From assembly GCA_947487525.1 (NCBI GenBank), contig CANKWR010000012.1, positions 1 through 37,831 on the forward strand: a DNA stretch of 37,831 nucleotides. Reading direction: 5' to 3'. The notes beneath the pieces were generated by a model. The model saw only the letters and a program-made list of their open reading frames with translations, was not told the origin of the DNA and did no database searches. Both the position numbers and the translations under genes were made by a program. The first letter of the stretch is position 1. The number at the start of each line of letters is the position of its first letter. This stretch comes from Bacteroidota bacterium. GTDB lineage: Bacteria > Bacteroidota > Bacteroidia > Chitinophagales > Chitinophagaceae. Positions 1 through 8,482 of this stretch are shown here, piece by piece.

Positions 1-507
1 AATATTATCCACAATAATTAGAACTGCCTTAGGTGCTATTTAAAAACCTCTTTCAGCAATCCATATATTCACCCAGTCAGGTAATTTATTGTCATACATT
101 TTTTTGGTACTCACCAAAATAGCTTTGCTCTTTAATGCTTTCGCAAAGGCGGATCTTCCATCCACATTTTTATCCTTATGGGCTACAATGAAAATAGTAG
201 ATCTTAATGGATTTTCAACATAAGAGATTACTTTTTCAATTTGTCCCATATGTTGTGCCTCTTTCAAAATAACCACTTGTTTTTCGGAAGCAACAGGATA
301 CCTTTTACAAGCATTAATCACTTGCGTCCAATCCGCGTCTTTTCCATAAAATACAGTTAAATTAAAGGCCTGCTCTGCCTCAGTTAATACATGCTTTTCA
401 GCATATTCAACTGCCTGGTCAATGTAAAAGGGTTCCTCCCCTTCTAGCCAATAAACAGCATCAAATACCTTATTTTTCCAGTTTTCTATAATTTTTGAAA
501 TGGGCAT
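1..507 (-). pseudogene. holA: DNA polymerase III delta subunit, partial, with in-frame stop
   Basis: This is the 5' part of the clamp-loader delta subunit, which opens the beta sliding clamp during replication. The N-terminal sequence matches the HolA type: a GEEPFYIDQA stretch at residues 22-31 (counted from the ATG at 507), then the Rossmann-like domain I, ending near KLPDWVNIWIAERGF. A TAA at 40-42 (codon 156) interrupts the frame. The same frame continues beyond it as IAPKAVLIIVDNI to the window edge, which looks like normal HolA domain II sequence. HolA proteins are usually about 330-350 residues, so the rest lies outside the window. The ATG at 507 is preferred over an upstream TTG at 513 because a perfect -7 box overlaps the TTG. 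The gene is normally essential, so a real nonsense mutation would be surprising. The family call is fairly secure; the meaning of the stop is not. Confidence 0.75.
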
Positions 508-510
508 ATC

Positions 511-518
511 CAAAGATA
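511..518 (-). promoter_or_regulatory. Bacteroidota -7 box for holA
   Basis: On the minus strand this reads TATCTTTG, a perfect match to the Bacteroidota sigma-A -7 consensus TAnnTTTG. Only three bases separate it from the holA ATG at 507, so transcription would start at or next to the start codon (a leaderless mRNA). I see no clear -33 TTG at the usual distance. Confidence 0.45.
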
Positions 519-562
519 TAGATTCAATTTAGGCTAGTGTTAAAAAAAAGGTAAAATATTGA

Positions 563-597
563 TTTGAACCATATATACGAATTTTTTTATAACTTTA
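563..597 (+). promoter_or_regulatory. possible promoter for the coiled-coil protein gene
   Basis: TTTG at 563-566 and TAACTTTA at 590-597 resemble the -33 and -7 elements of Bacteroidota, with one mismatch in the -7 box and a rather long 23-base spacer. The start codon follows 25 bases later at 623. Confidence 0.35.
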
Positions 598-622
598 CGC
601 TCAATTAATTAAAAGTTTATTT

Positions 623-1540
623 ATGAGTGTAGAATCATCTGGAAACAGTAGTAAAATTATCATAGCAATATTAGTGGTTGCTATTATTGGGTCATGGCTT
701 TATTTTAACAGTTCAAGATCTGAATTAGTTAAACAAAATGATGTAAAAATTTCAGCCATTGATAGTAGTTTGAACTTGGTAAAGTCTGAATTTATTGCAG
801 CTTCTGCAAAAGTAGATTCGTTATCAACAATTAACACCCAACTTACCGGAGATTTAAAAACAAAATCAGATGAGATTTTAGCCTTGAAATCAAATATCGG
901 AAGTATCCTTTCAAAAAAGAATGCTACTGAAAAGGATTTGGCACAAGCTAAAAAAATGATTGAAGAGTTGAATAGTAAAATTTCAAGTTTGGCTACAGAC
1001 CTTGCAAAAGCGCAAGCTGAAAACAAACAATTGACTACGCAAAACCAGGATTTAACAAGCCAAAATACAAACTTGAATTCGAACTTAACGAATACCACTA
1101 AGGAAAAAGAAAGAATTCAAGATATTGCTTCAACATTACATGCTTCCACTTTTAATATCAAACCTTTAAAAATTAAAGAGGACGGTAGCGAAAAACAAAC
1201 CAATAATACACGTAAAGCAAATACCCTTCGTTTAACTTTCCAAATTGATAGAAACAAAATTACCCCGAGTGGTTCACAGGATTTATATGTTTGCGTAACT
1301 GGGCCTGATGGTAAAATAGTGGGTGATGGAGGTAGTTTTTCAACCAGAGAAGACGGACAAAGAGCTTACTCTAATAAAATTACGGTTCAATATGAGCAAA
1401 ACGCAGTATTACCTGTGAGCTACGACATTAAGCAAGCTTCAAAATTAGCTGAAGGTGACTATAAAATTGAAGTTTACAATAATGGATTTAAGATTGGCGA
1501 AGGAAATACTACCATGAAAAAAAGTATTTGGCCCTTTTAA
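623..1540 (+). CDS. membrane-anchored coiled-coil protein of unknown function
   Basis: I do not recognise a named family. Residues 1-10 are polar. Residues 11-29 form one hydrophobic helix (IIIAILVVAIIGSWLYF), which looks like an uncleaved membrane anchor. Residues 31-170 are rich in A, K, E, S, L, N and Q with heptad-like spacing and should form a long coiled coil; the stretch KQLTTQNQDLTSQNTNLNSN is nearly repetitive. Residues about 171-300 are a compact, probably beta-rich C-terminal domain (NTLRLTFQIDRNKITPSG, then LYVCVTGPDGKIVGDGGSF) ending in SIWPF. The likely topology is a short cytoplasmic N-terminus, one membrane pass and a periplasmic coiled-coil stalk carrying the domain. It is monocistronic, divergent from holA and followed by a strong terminator. 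The role could be envelope scaffolding or a structural spacer, but nothing in the sequence fixes this. Confidence 0.85.
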   Translation: MSVESSGNSSKIIIAILVVAIIGSWLYFNSSRSELVKQNDVKISAIDSSLNLVKSEFIAASAKVDSLSTINTQLTGDLKTKSDEILALKSNIGSILSKKNATEKDLAQAKKMIEELNSKISSLATDLAKAQAENKQLTTQNQDLTSQNTNLNSNLTNTTKEKERIQDIASTLHASTFNIKPLKIKEDGSEKQTNNTRKANTLRLTFQIDRNKITPSGSQDLYVCVTGPDGKIVGDGGSFSTREDGQRAYSNKITVQYEQNAVLPVSYDIKQASKLAEGDYKIEVYNNGFKIGEGNTTMKKSIWPF

Positions 1541-1554
1541 TATAGCAGGACCTT

Positions 1555-1590
1555 AAAAAAATAGCCGCTCAATTGAGCGGCTATTTTTTT
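1555..1590. terminator. bidirectional rho-independent terminator
   Basis: A perfect palindrome: seven A, then TAGCCGCTCAA paired with its complement, then seven T. The A and T runs give a U-tract in both directions. It serves the plus-strand coiled-coil gene ending at 1540 and the minus-strand small gene, whose stop codon at 1590-1592 touches the stem. Confidence 0.9.
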
Positions 1591-1907
1591 TAATAAGAAG
1601 TAATTTCATTGTTGAAGCTTAAATCCTGCATCATATTCCCGATTGGAATATTATTGTAAGACAAAGCATAAAACCATAGCTGAATGGCCGCTGGCGAAAC
1701 TGTTTCCACAAAAAAATTAGCTTTACTCAATAATGGGGTGAGCTTTTGAGTTAATTCATGTAAGTGGTTTGCATCAGCACTGTCTGCCCAAATATTTAAT
1801 AAATTTTTTAACTGGGCTAATTCATGGTCCAATAAATGATCGAAGGCGTGTAATTGTATGAATTCTGCAACCGCTTCATACAACATGGCTTTGTTGTTGG
1901 TAATCAT
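1590..1907 (-). CDS. small hypothetical protein (105 aa)
   Basis: I do not recognise this gene. The product is about 105 residues from the ATG at 1907; an in-frame TTG at 1943 would add 12 residues but is a weaker start. It has no signal peptide, clear membrane helix or cysteine motif. Composition suggests an all-helical soluble protein: residues 7-45 and 52-70 are rich in L, A, H and E (for example LLDHELAQLKNLLNIW). A bipartite helical bundle is plausible. It lies alone between the glg operon and a shared terminator, transcribed in the same direction as glgB, about 150 bases downstream of it. Support for coding is the clean frame, plausible protein composition and a terminator exactly at its stop. 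Confidence 0.6.
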   Translation of the reverse strand: MITNNKAMLYEAVAEFIQLHAFDHLLDHELAQLKNLLNIWADSADANHLHELTQKLTPLLSKANFFVETVSPAAIQLWFYALSYNNIPIGNMMQDLSFNNEITSY

Positions 1908-2002
1908 GTTTTTATTAGGTTGGATTAACAATACAAAGTTCAAGCCTTTATGTTACCTGATTGTTAACATTTTTTCAATTTTACGAAATGTGCAAAAATG
2001 AG

Positions 2003-2032
2003 CAAAAAATGTGCTTATAGCTGACAAGCTAT
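2003..2032 (-). terminator. weak terminator candidate downstream of glgB
   Basis: On the minus strand ATAGCT and AGCTAT (2017-2032) form a six-pair stem with a TGTC loop, followed after seven bases by a run of six T. The stem is short, so this is only a candidate end for the glg operon. Confidence 0.3.
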
Positions 2033-2061
2033 TCAATTTCAATGTTTTGCAAAATCGGAAT

Positions 2062-4002
2062 TTACTTAAAAACAATTACTGACAATGCAGGTAAATCTAG
2101 TAATAGCCTAAACCATTCCCCCTTTTCATCCTGAGGTTCCTTCATCGTGGTAGCATTGTATAAATCACCTACTCCCCAAAACGATTTATGGTCGCTATTG
2201 AATATTTCTTTCCACTCCTTGTCGCCATGAATATGTATTGGGAATTGATGTCTTGGGACGGGGGTAATATTCATCACTACCAAAACATCCTCTTTCCAGT
2301 CCTTGGCTCTTCTACGGTATGCGATAATTCCTTCCTGACGCTTATTGGTTTCTATCCATTCAAAGCCACCTGGATCATATTGTAATTCATATAAAGCCGG
2401 ATGGTCTTTTAATAACTTATTTAATTGTTGAACACAAAATTTCATCCCAGCATGACTTGGATGCTTTAATAATTCCCATTGTAATTCAGTGGTATAATTC
2501 CATTCACTTGTAGAAGCAAATTCATTTCCCATAAATAATAACTTCGCGCCTGGATGGGTAAACATATAAGTATACAGCAATCTTAAGTTGGCAAATTTTT
2601 GCCATTCATCTCCAGGCATTTTATAGATCATGGGGCTTTTACCATGAACCACTTCATCATGGCTTAAGGGCAACATAAAATGCTCGTCATAATAATACAT
2701 CATGGAGAATGTAAACTTGTCTTGTGCGCCTGAACGCATGATTGGATCTAATTTAAAAAAGTCCAAAGTATCATGCATCCATCCCATCATCCATTTCATA
2801 CCAAATCCCAATCCATCCATAAACGTAGGTTGACTTACGCCAGGCCAATCGGTAGCTTCCTCTGCAATAGTTTGTATTGCGGGGAAATCACGGTACAATG
2901 TTTCATTTAAGTCTTTGATAAATGCAATGGCTTCTATATTTCCATTCCCACCAAACTCATTCGGTTCCCATTGCCCTTCTGTTCTACTATAATCCAATTT
3001 TAACATGGAACTTACGGCATCTACTCTTAATCCATCAATATGAAATTGATCACACCAAAAACGTGCACTGCTTATTAAAAAGGATTTTACTTCCCCCCTT
3101 TCATAATTAAATATATAAGAGTTCCAGTCAGGATGATAGCCTTTGCGCATATCAGCATACTCATAGGTATTGGCCCCGTCAAACATAAATAAACCATGAC
3201 TATCATAAGGAAAATGCGAAGGCACCCAGTCAATGATTACCCCTATTTCTGCATTGTGAAATGCGTTCACCAATGCAGCAAATTCTTGTGGATTGCCAAA
3301 ACGCGCAGTAGGCGCAAAAAAGCCAATTCCTTGGTATCCCCAACTTCCATCAAAAGGATGTTCCATTACTGGCATGAATTCTACATGCGTAAAACCCATT
3401 TCCTTGACATAGGGTACTAATAAATCAATTAATTGTATATATGAATTATAACTGTCCTCGTTGTTTTTGTCTGGTCGCATCCAACTTGCCAAGTGTACTT
3501 CATACACCGAATAAGGTTGGTCAGTTCTATTGCTAATTTTTCTTTGCTCTAGCCATTTTGCATCCTGCCAATCATATTTTGTGTCCCAAGTGATGGACGC
3601 AGTTAAAGGCCTTAGTTCCCAATAATTTGCAAAAGGATCTCCTTTATCCAATAAAGCACCCTTAAATCCATGGATATGGTATTTATATACTTCTCCTTTA
3701 TGTACAGCAGGGATAAAGCCCTCCCAAATTCCAGAACTATCCAATCGAACTTTTAAAGGGTGTGTGGTATTATTCCAATCATTAAAATTACCAATAACAA
3801 ATACGGCTGTAGCATTGGGTGCCCACACTGAAAAATAAGTGCCCCAGGTATCCAACACCTGCACTTGATGATTACCAAACAGGGTATACAAGCTATAATG
3901 CGTGCCATTTTGAAAATTATGTATGTCAGCCGCTGTCATTAAGGAGTAATTCCAAACTGGCTGTTCACTATCGACAAAATGTTCCGCTTCGTATTTGGGC
4001 AT
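2062..4002 (-). CDS. glgB: 1,4-alpha-glucan branching enzyme
   Basis: Forms alpha-1,6 branches in glycogen by cutting and transferring alpha-1,4 chains. The 646-residue product has a CBM48-type N-terminal beta domain (about residues 45-130, with WAPNATAVFVIGNFNDWN), a GH13 barrel (about 165-530) and a C-terminal all-beta domain. The conserved GH13 regions are all present: DWVPSHF (258-264), GLRVDAV with the nucleophile Asp328, AEEATDW with the acid Glu381, and LSHDEV with Asp449. WGYQGIGFFAPT is typical of branching enzymes and separates it from amylases. It is the last gene of the glgA-glgC-transporter-amylase-glgB operon, two bases after the amylase stop. Length and motifs are normal, so it should be functional. 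Confidence 0.97.
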   Translation of the reverse strand: MPKYEAEHFVDSEQPVWNYSLMTAADIHNFQNGTHYSLYTLFGNHQVQVLDTWGTYFSVWAPNATAVFVIGNFNDWNNTTHPLKVRLDSSGIWEGFIPAVHKGEVYKYHIHGFKGALLDKGDPFANYWELRPLTASITWDTKYDWQDAKWLEQRKISNRTDQPYSVYEVHLASWMRPDKNNEDSYNSYIQLIDLLVPYVKEMGFTHVEFMPVMEHPFDGSWGYQGIGFFAPTARFGNPQEFAALVNAFHNAEIGVIIDWVPSHFPYDSHGLFMFDGANTYEYADMRKGYHPDWNSYIFNYERGEVKSFLISSARFWCDQFHIDGLRVDAVSSMLKLDYSRTEGQWEPNEFGGNGNIEAIAFIKDLNETLYRDFPAIQTIAEEATDWPGVSQPTFMDGLGFGMKWMMGWMHDTLDFFKLDPIMRSGAQDKFTFSMMYYYDEHFMLPLSHDEVVHGKSPMIYKMPGDEWQKFANLRLLYTYMFTHPGAKLLFMGNEFASTSEWNYTTELQWELLKHPSHAGMKFCVQQLNKLLKDHPALYELQYDPGGFEWIETNKRQEGIIAYRRRAKDWKEDVLVVMNITPVPRHQFPIHIHGDKEWKEIFNSDHKSFWGVGDLYNATTMKEPQDEKGEWFRLLLDLPALSVIVFK

Positions 4003-4004
4003 GT

Positions 4005-5852
4005 TTATTTTGTTAATTCAATTACTTGCATGCTCATAGCAGGTATAGAAAATTCAGACCCAATGGTGTTTCCTGTAATGATATCTTTCCCGCTTGTATA
4101 TGAATTAGTTCTTTCAGTGTACTTAGACAATTTCACATTCCTAGATTTAGTATCCGTATTCATTATACACATGATGGTTTGATTATTGTCATACCTGAAA
4201 TAAACATACAAGCCATCCTCCGGAATGTATTGCATCATACTCCCAGTTTTAAGCGCCGATGAATTGCTTCTAAAAGCACCTAGTTTTTGTACATAGTGTA
4301 AAAAATCGGACTCCTCTGTGCTTAAACCTGTTTCAGTAAATGCATTTTTTTGATCACCTGCCCATCCCCCTGGAAAATCAAGTCTTACCCAGCCATCTGG
4401 ATTTGAAATACCCTTCATTAACAATTCAGAACCATAATACAATTGAGGAATACCTCTGCAGGTATATAACCATGCATAGGCAATTTTAGTTTTTGGAATA
4501 CTTTCTCCTAAAGAAGAATGTATCCTGGTCATATCATGATTGTCTAAGAATATCACATTGTTATTGGCTTGCTTATACAAGAAATCGGAAGCCAATGTAT
4601 TGTATAATTTAATCACCCCATTAGACCATCCATTTGATTCATTTAATGCAGGCATAATACCCCCAAACAATAAGCTAAAATCGGATGTTGATTTTAAATT
4701 ACTTTTAAAAGGAGTATTGTAATTATTTTCAACATAATAAGCCTGTGATGCAACCCCATCCACCCAGCATTCTCCAAAAGTAAAAATTTTAGGATACTCA
4801 TCAAGCAATGCTATGTTCAAACGATTCATCACATCTACATTGCAATATTTATAAGTATCTACCCTAAAGGCATCCACGCCAAAAGTTTCTACAGACCAAA
4901 TGGCATTTTGTGTTAAATATTTTTCAACCATTGGATTCTCATGATTGATGTCCGGCATTTCGGTCGTAAACCAACCGTCAATCATTTTTTTCGCATCTGT
5001 TTCAGAATGATAAGGATCAAATGTAGCCTGCTCTCGGTAATGGGTTTGTGTATAGGCTGGCCATTGGTGCACCCAATCATTGGAGGGGGCATCCTGCACT
5101 AAAAAATGAAACCTTCCAAAATGATTATATACAATATCTTGAATGAGTTTCATTCCTCTATTATGTAAACTATCACTTAAAGCTAAATAGGCCTTATCAC
5201 CTCCAAATCTTGTTTCAGTTTTATAATTATTGGTAGCAGCATATCCATGTTCCGTTCTATCGGGCATGTCATTCTCAATTACGGGCGTCATCCATAAAGT
5301 AGTTACCCCTAATTTTTGCATATAATCCAAGTGGTTGGCCACCCCTTGCAAATCACCGCCATGTCGTAAAAAAATATCTTTTCTATTTAAGGACTGGTCT
5401 CTTAAACCTGGCACTTGATCATTACTTGGATCTCCATTGCTAAATCGGTCTGGCATTAAAAAATACACTAAATCAGCCGAACTTAATCCTTGCGCAAATT
5501 TTGTACCCCTGTCTTTTCTTCGAGCAAGTAAGGGCCAATTAAAATTATTTTTTTTACCATCAATTGAAATTGCAAATACCACATTCCCCGGTTTTGCATT
5601 CGCATTAATTTCAACATCTAAAGCAATATAATGTCCATTCGTAAAATGGGTGGTCTTTTTTAATACTACACCTGGATAATTGGTCGCAACAGTTGCTTTT
5701 GCAAAATCCACACTTGTTGACCTTAATAACAATTGTACTTTTTTGTACTTCATATTGGCAAACCAATTACTTGGATAGGCATCAATTTGTTGGGCAATAC
5801 TATTGGTTATCGTAAAAAACGATAAGGCTAAAACACTAATTATTTTTTTCAT
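4005..5852 (-). CDS. secreted GH13 alpha-amylase / neopullulanase-like hydrolase
   Basis: Hydrolyses alpha-glucans or cyclodextrin-like oligosaccharides, most likely in the periplasm. Residues 1-20 are a signal peptide (KK then a hydrophobic run, cleavage after NSIA before QQ). Residues 22-110 resemble the N-terminal beta domain of cyclomaltodextrinases and SusA-type enzymes. The GH13 barrel follows, with DIVYNHFG (239-246), DAFRVDTYKY holding the nucleophile Asp332, FTFGECW holding the acid Glu361, and FLDNHDMTR holding Asp440. A C-terminal beta domain ends at 615. The start overlaps the transporter stop by four bases (ATGA), which indicates translational coupling. With that transporter it probably converts starch fragments to maltose or glucose for uptake. 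No SusC/SusD pair adjoins it. Exact substrate preference cannot be read from the sequence. Confidence 0.9.
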   Translation of the reverse strand: MKKIISVLALSFFTITNSIAQQIDAYPSNWFANMKYKKVQLLLRSTSVDFAKATVATNYPGVVLKKTTHFTNGHYIALDVEINANAKPGNVVFAISIDGKKNNFNWPLLARRKDRGTKFAQGLSSADLVYFLMPDRFSNGDPSNDQVPGLRDQSLNRKDIFLRHGGDLQGVANHLDYMQKLGVTTLWMTPVIENDMPDRTEHGYAATNNYKTETRFGGDKAYLALSDSLHNRGMKLIQDIVYNHFGRFHFLVQDAPSNDWVHQWPAYTQTHYREQATFDPYHSETDAKKMIDGWFTTEMPDINHENPMVEKYLTQNAIWSVETFGVDAFRVDTYKYCNVDVMNRLNIALLDEYPKIFTFGECWVDGVASQAYYVENNYNTPFKSNLKSTSDFSLLFGGIMPALNESNGWSNGVIKLYNTLASDFLYKQANNNVIFLDNHDMTRIHSSLGESIPKTKIAYAWLYTCRGIPQLYYGSELLMKGISNPDGWVRLDFPGGWAGDQKNAFTETGLSTEESDFLHYVQKLGAFRSNSSALKTGSMMQYIPEDGLYVYFRYDNNQTIMCIMNTDTKSRNVKLSKYTERTNSYTSGKDIITGNTIGSEFSIPAMSMQVIELTK

Positions 5853-7168
5853 TTTATTGTTTTTTCTTCTTTAATGATTGTTACACAAATAATACTCGCA
5901 AAAATAAGCAAACATCCTCCAATTAATACAGCTAATAATCTGTTATTGTCTAAATACTGGGTCATGATTTTACCGAAAAACAAGGAAGCGATAATTTCTG
6001 GCAAAACAATAAAGAAATTAAAGATACCCATATAAATGCCCATTTTTTGCTCAGGTATGAAACCTGCCAACATGGAATAAGGCATTGACAATATAGATGC
6101 CCAAGCAATCCCCACTAAGCCCATACTAATAAACAAGTAGTTTACATTGGTGATATAAAATACAGATATTAATCCTATTCCACCAATAAACAAACAAAGC
6201 GCATGCGTATACTTTTTCCCCAATAGTCCTACCCAAAAAGACAAAGTAAAAGAAAAACCAAATGTCACTAAATTAAGAATTGCCGAAGTGGTATTAGCAT
6301 GCTCTAGGCCCATGGTAAAAGCAGTACTATTGGTAATGGGATCGCCGTGAAATAATTGTGATGCCACACCAGTACTATAATAAAACCACATTAAAAATAG
6401 TCCCGGCCAGGTAATGAAATTCACTAAAGCCAATCGCTTCATTTGTACTGGCATATTTTTAATTGAATCTGAAATTTCTGCGAAAATAGAACCCTTTGGT
6501 ACCTGATCAATATTGGTATTTTCAGAAGGTGGATATTCCTTACTTCTCAAAATTGTATACATTACTGCCACAAAAAATACGGCTGCTCCAATATAAAAGG
6601 ACAATAAAATATTTTGAGGAATCGTGCCATTTATTTTATCCCTTGAAACACCAAACCACTTTACTAATAATTGAGGTAAATAACCTGCAATAAAGGAGGC
6701 TAGTCCAATAAACATACTTTGCATTGAAAACCCAAACGAGCGTTGTTTTTCATTTAAGTTATCAGCTACAAATGCTCGAAAAGGTTCCATGGTCACATTG
6801 ATGCTTGAATCTAATATCCACAAAACGCCAGCGGCCATCCAAACTGTAGAGGAATTGGGCATCACAAATAACAATGCCGAACTTAAAATTGCCCCTATTA
6901 AAAAGAAAGGGCGACGACGTCCTAATTTTGGATGCCAGGTGCGATCGCTTAAATATCCAATAATCGGCTGAACAATCAATCCAGTCATTGGCGCTGCCAA
7001 CCACAAGCCAGGAATATCTTCAGGCTTTGCTCCTAAAAATTCATAAATGGCACTCATATTACCCATTTGCAAACTCCATCCAAATTGAATTCCAAAAAAA
7101 CCAAAACACATATTAAAAATCTGCCAAAAACTTAAATTCTTTTTTTCTCCTGTATACGCTGTATTCAT
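5849..7168 (-). CDS. MFS sugar transporter (SLC45/GPH-like, probably maltose or glucose)
   Basis: A 439-residue inner-membrane permease with about 12 hydrophobic segments. Near residues 70-90 it carries GYLSDRTWHPKLGRRRPFF, an expanded loop 2-3 motif typical of the MFS branch that includes SLC45 sucrose/maltose carriers and GPH symporters. N-terminal QFGWSLQMGNMSAIYEFLGA also fits that branch. Its place between glgC and a secreted amylase, in one operon with glycogen synthesis genes, suggests it imports maltose, maltodextrin or glucose released in the periplasm, but the substrate is inferred from context only. It begins 14 bases after the glgC stop and overlaps the amylase start. Confidence 0.88.
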   Translation of the reverse strand: MNTAYTGEKKNLSFWQIFNMCFGFFGIQFGWSLQMGNMSAIYEFLGAKPEDIPGLWLAAPMTGLIVQPIIGYLSDRTWHPKLGRRRPFFLIGAILSSALLFVMPNSSTVWMAAGVLWILDSSINVTMEPFRAFVADNLNEKQRSFGFSMQSMFIGLASFIAGYLPQLLVKWFGVSRDKINGTIPQNILLSFYIGAAVFFVAVMYTILRSKEYPPSENTNIDQVPKGSIFAEISDSIKNMPVQMKRLALVNFITWPGLFLMWFYYSTGVASQLFHGDPITNSTAFTMGLEHANTTSAILNLVTFGFSFTLSFWVGLLGKKYTHALCLFIGGIGLISVFYITNVNYLFISMGLVGIAWASILSMPYSMLAGFIPEQKMGIYMGIFNFFIVLPEIIASLFFGKIMTQYLDNNRLLAVLIGGCLLIFASIICVTIIKEEKTIK

Positions 7169-7182
7169 ATTTAATTATTTAT

Positions 7183-8466
7183 TTAGATAACAAAACCATT
7201 AGGGATAATGGCTCCTTTTTTAATTACTACAATATTGTCTTTGATGGTATACAATGGGTGATCGGTTTTTTCCAAATGCGATCCTCCTTTAATGATTACA
7301 TCATTTCCAATGGAACAATTTTTATCCACTATTGCATCTTCGATAACGCAACGCTCCCCTATTCCAATAATAGGTTGACCACTTGCATTTTTAGCATTAA
7401 TTTGCTCAATGGTTTCATAATAGTCGCAGCCCATGATATAACTATTTTTAATTACGGTATCCTTTCCTATTCTAGAACGAATCCCAATGACTGATTTAGT
7501 AATGGAAGCTGCATGAATGATGGAGCCTTCTGCAACTAATACTTGATTTATTTGTGTACCACTTATTTTGGCCGGCGGCAACATCCTTGATCGCGTATAT
7601 ACTGTTTTTACACTATCAAATAAATTAAATGGTGGAATTTCATCAGTCAACGCAATATTTGCTTCAAAGAAGGAATAGATATTTCCAATATCGGTCCAGT
7701 AACCATCATATTGATAGCTCACTACTTTATACTGCGCTATGGAATCCGGAATGATCTCTTTTCCAAAATCTGTTGCGTTGGCATGTACTTCATTTAACAA
7801 CTTGTATAAAATATCTTTGTTGAAAACATAAATACCCATGGAGGCTAAATAATTCCTTTGCTGTGCTTTCATTTCAGCACCAGTATCACTCGTCCATTCG
7901 GGCAATAATGCTTTATTTGGCTTTTCAATAAAGGAAGTGATTACATTTTCGTCATTTGCTTTTAAAATACCAAATTCAGGTGCTTCCCGATCTCCCACTG
8001 GAATGGTTGCAATGGTTAATGCAGCGCCACTTTTTTTATGCGTATCAATCATTTGACTAAAATCCATTTGATACAACTGATCCCCACTTAAAATAAGCAC
8101 ATACTCAAAATCCATTTTGTCCAAATGTCTTAAACTCTGACGCACTGCATCGGCCGTACCTTGAAACCATCCTGGATTATCGGGTGTTTGTTCAGCCGCT
8201 AAAATATCCACAAAGCCCGAACTGAAAGCACTAAAATGATAGGTGTTTTTAATATGTTGATTTAAGGATGCGGAATTAAATTGTGTTAATACAAAAATGC
8301 GATTCAAATTACTATTGATACAATTGCTAATTGGGATATCCACTAACCGATACTTACCCGCTATAGGTACAGCAGGTTTGGAACGCCTTGCGGTTAAAGG
8401 GGAGAGTCTGGAACCTGCACCTCCTCCAAGTATTATAGAAACCGTTTCCTTTGCATACATTGCCAT
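7183..8466 (-). CDS. glgC: glucose-1-phosphate adenylyltransferase
   Basis: Makes ADP-glucose from glucose-1-phosphate and ATP, the committed step of bacterial glycogen synthesis. The 427-residue product has the nucleotidyltransferase signature ILGGGAGSRLSPLT near residues 12-25, followed by SKPAVPIAGKYRLVDIP, the GTADAVRQ motif, SGDQLYQMDF with the metal-binding aspartate, and ASMGIYVF. The C-terminal third (about 290-427) is a left-handed beta-helix with hexapeptide-like repeats, as expected. ATG at 8466 is used; a second in-frame ATG two codons in is also possible. It lies 16 bases downstream of glgA and 14 upstream of the transporter gene, so one transcript is likely. No anomaly seen. Confidence 0.97.
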   Translation of the reverse strand: MAMYAKETVSIILGGGAGSRLSPLTARRSKPAVPIAGKYRLVDIPISNCINSNLNRIFVLTQFNSASLNQHIKNTYHFSAFSSGFVDILAAEQTPDNPGWFQGTADAVRQSLRHLDKMDFEYVLILSGDQLYQMDFSQMIDTHKKSGAALTIATIPVGDREAPEFGILKANDENVITSFIEKPNKALLPEWTSDTGAEMKAQQRNYLASMGIYVFNKDILYKLLNEVHANATDFGKEIIPDSIAQYKVVSYQYDGYWTDIGNIYSFFEANIALTDEIPPFNLFDSVKTVYTRSRMLPPAKISGTQINQVLVAEGSIIHAASITKSVIGIRSRIGKDTVIKNSYIMGCDYYETIEQINAKNASGQPIIGIGERCVIEDAIVDKNCSIGNDVIIKGGSHLEKTDHPLYTIKDNIVVIKKGAIIPNGFVI

Positions 8467-8482
8467 ATCTTAAATTTATAAT

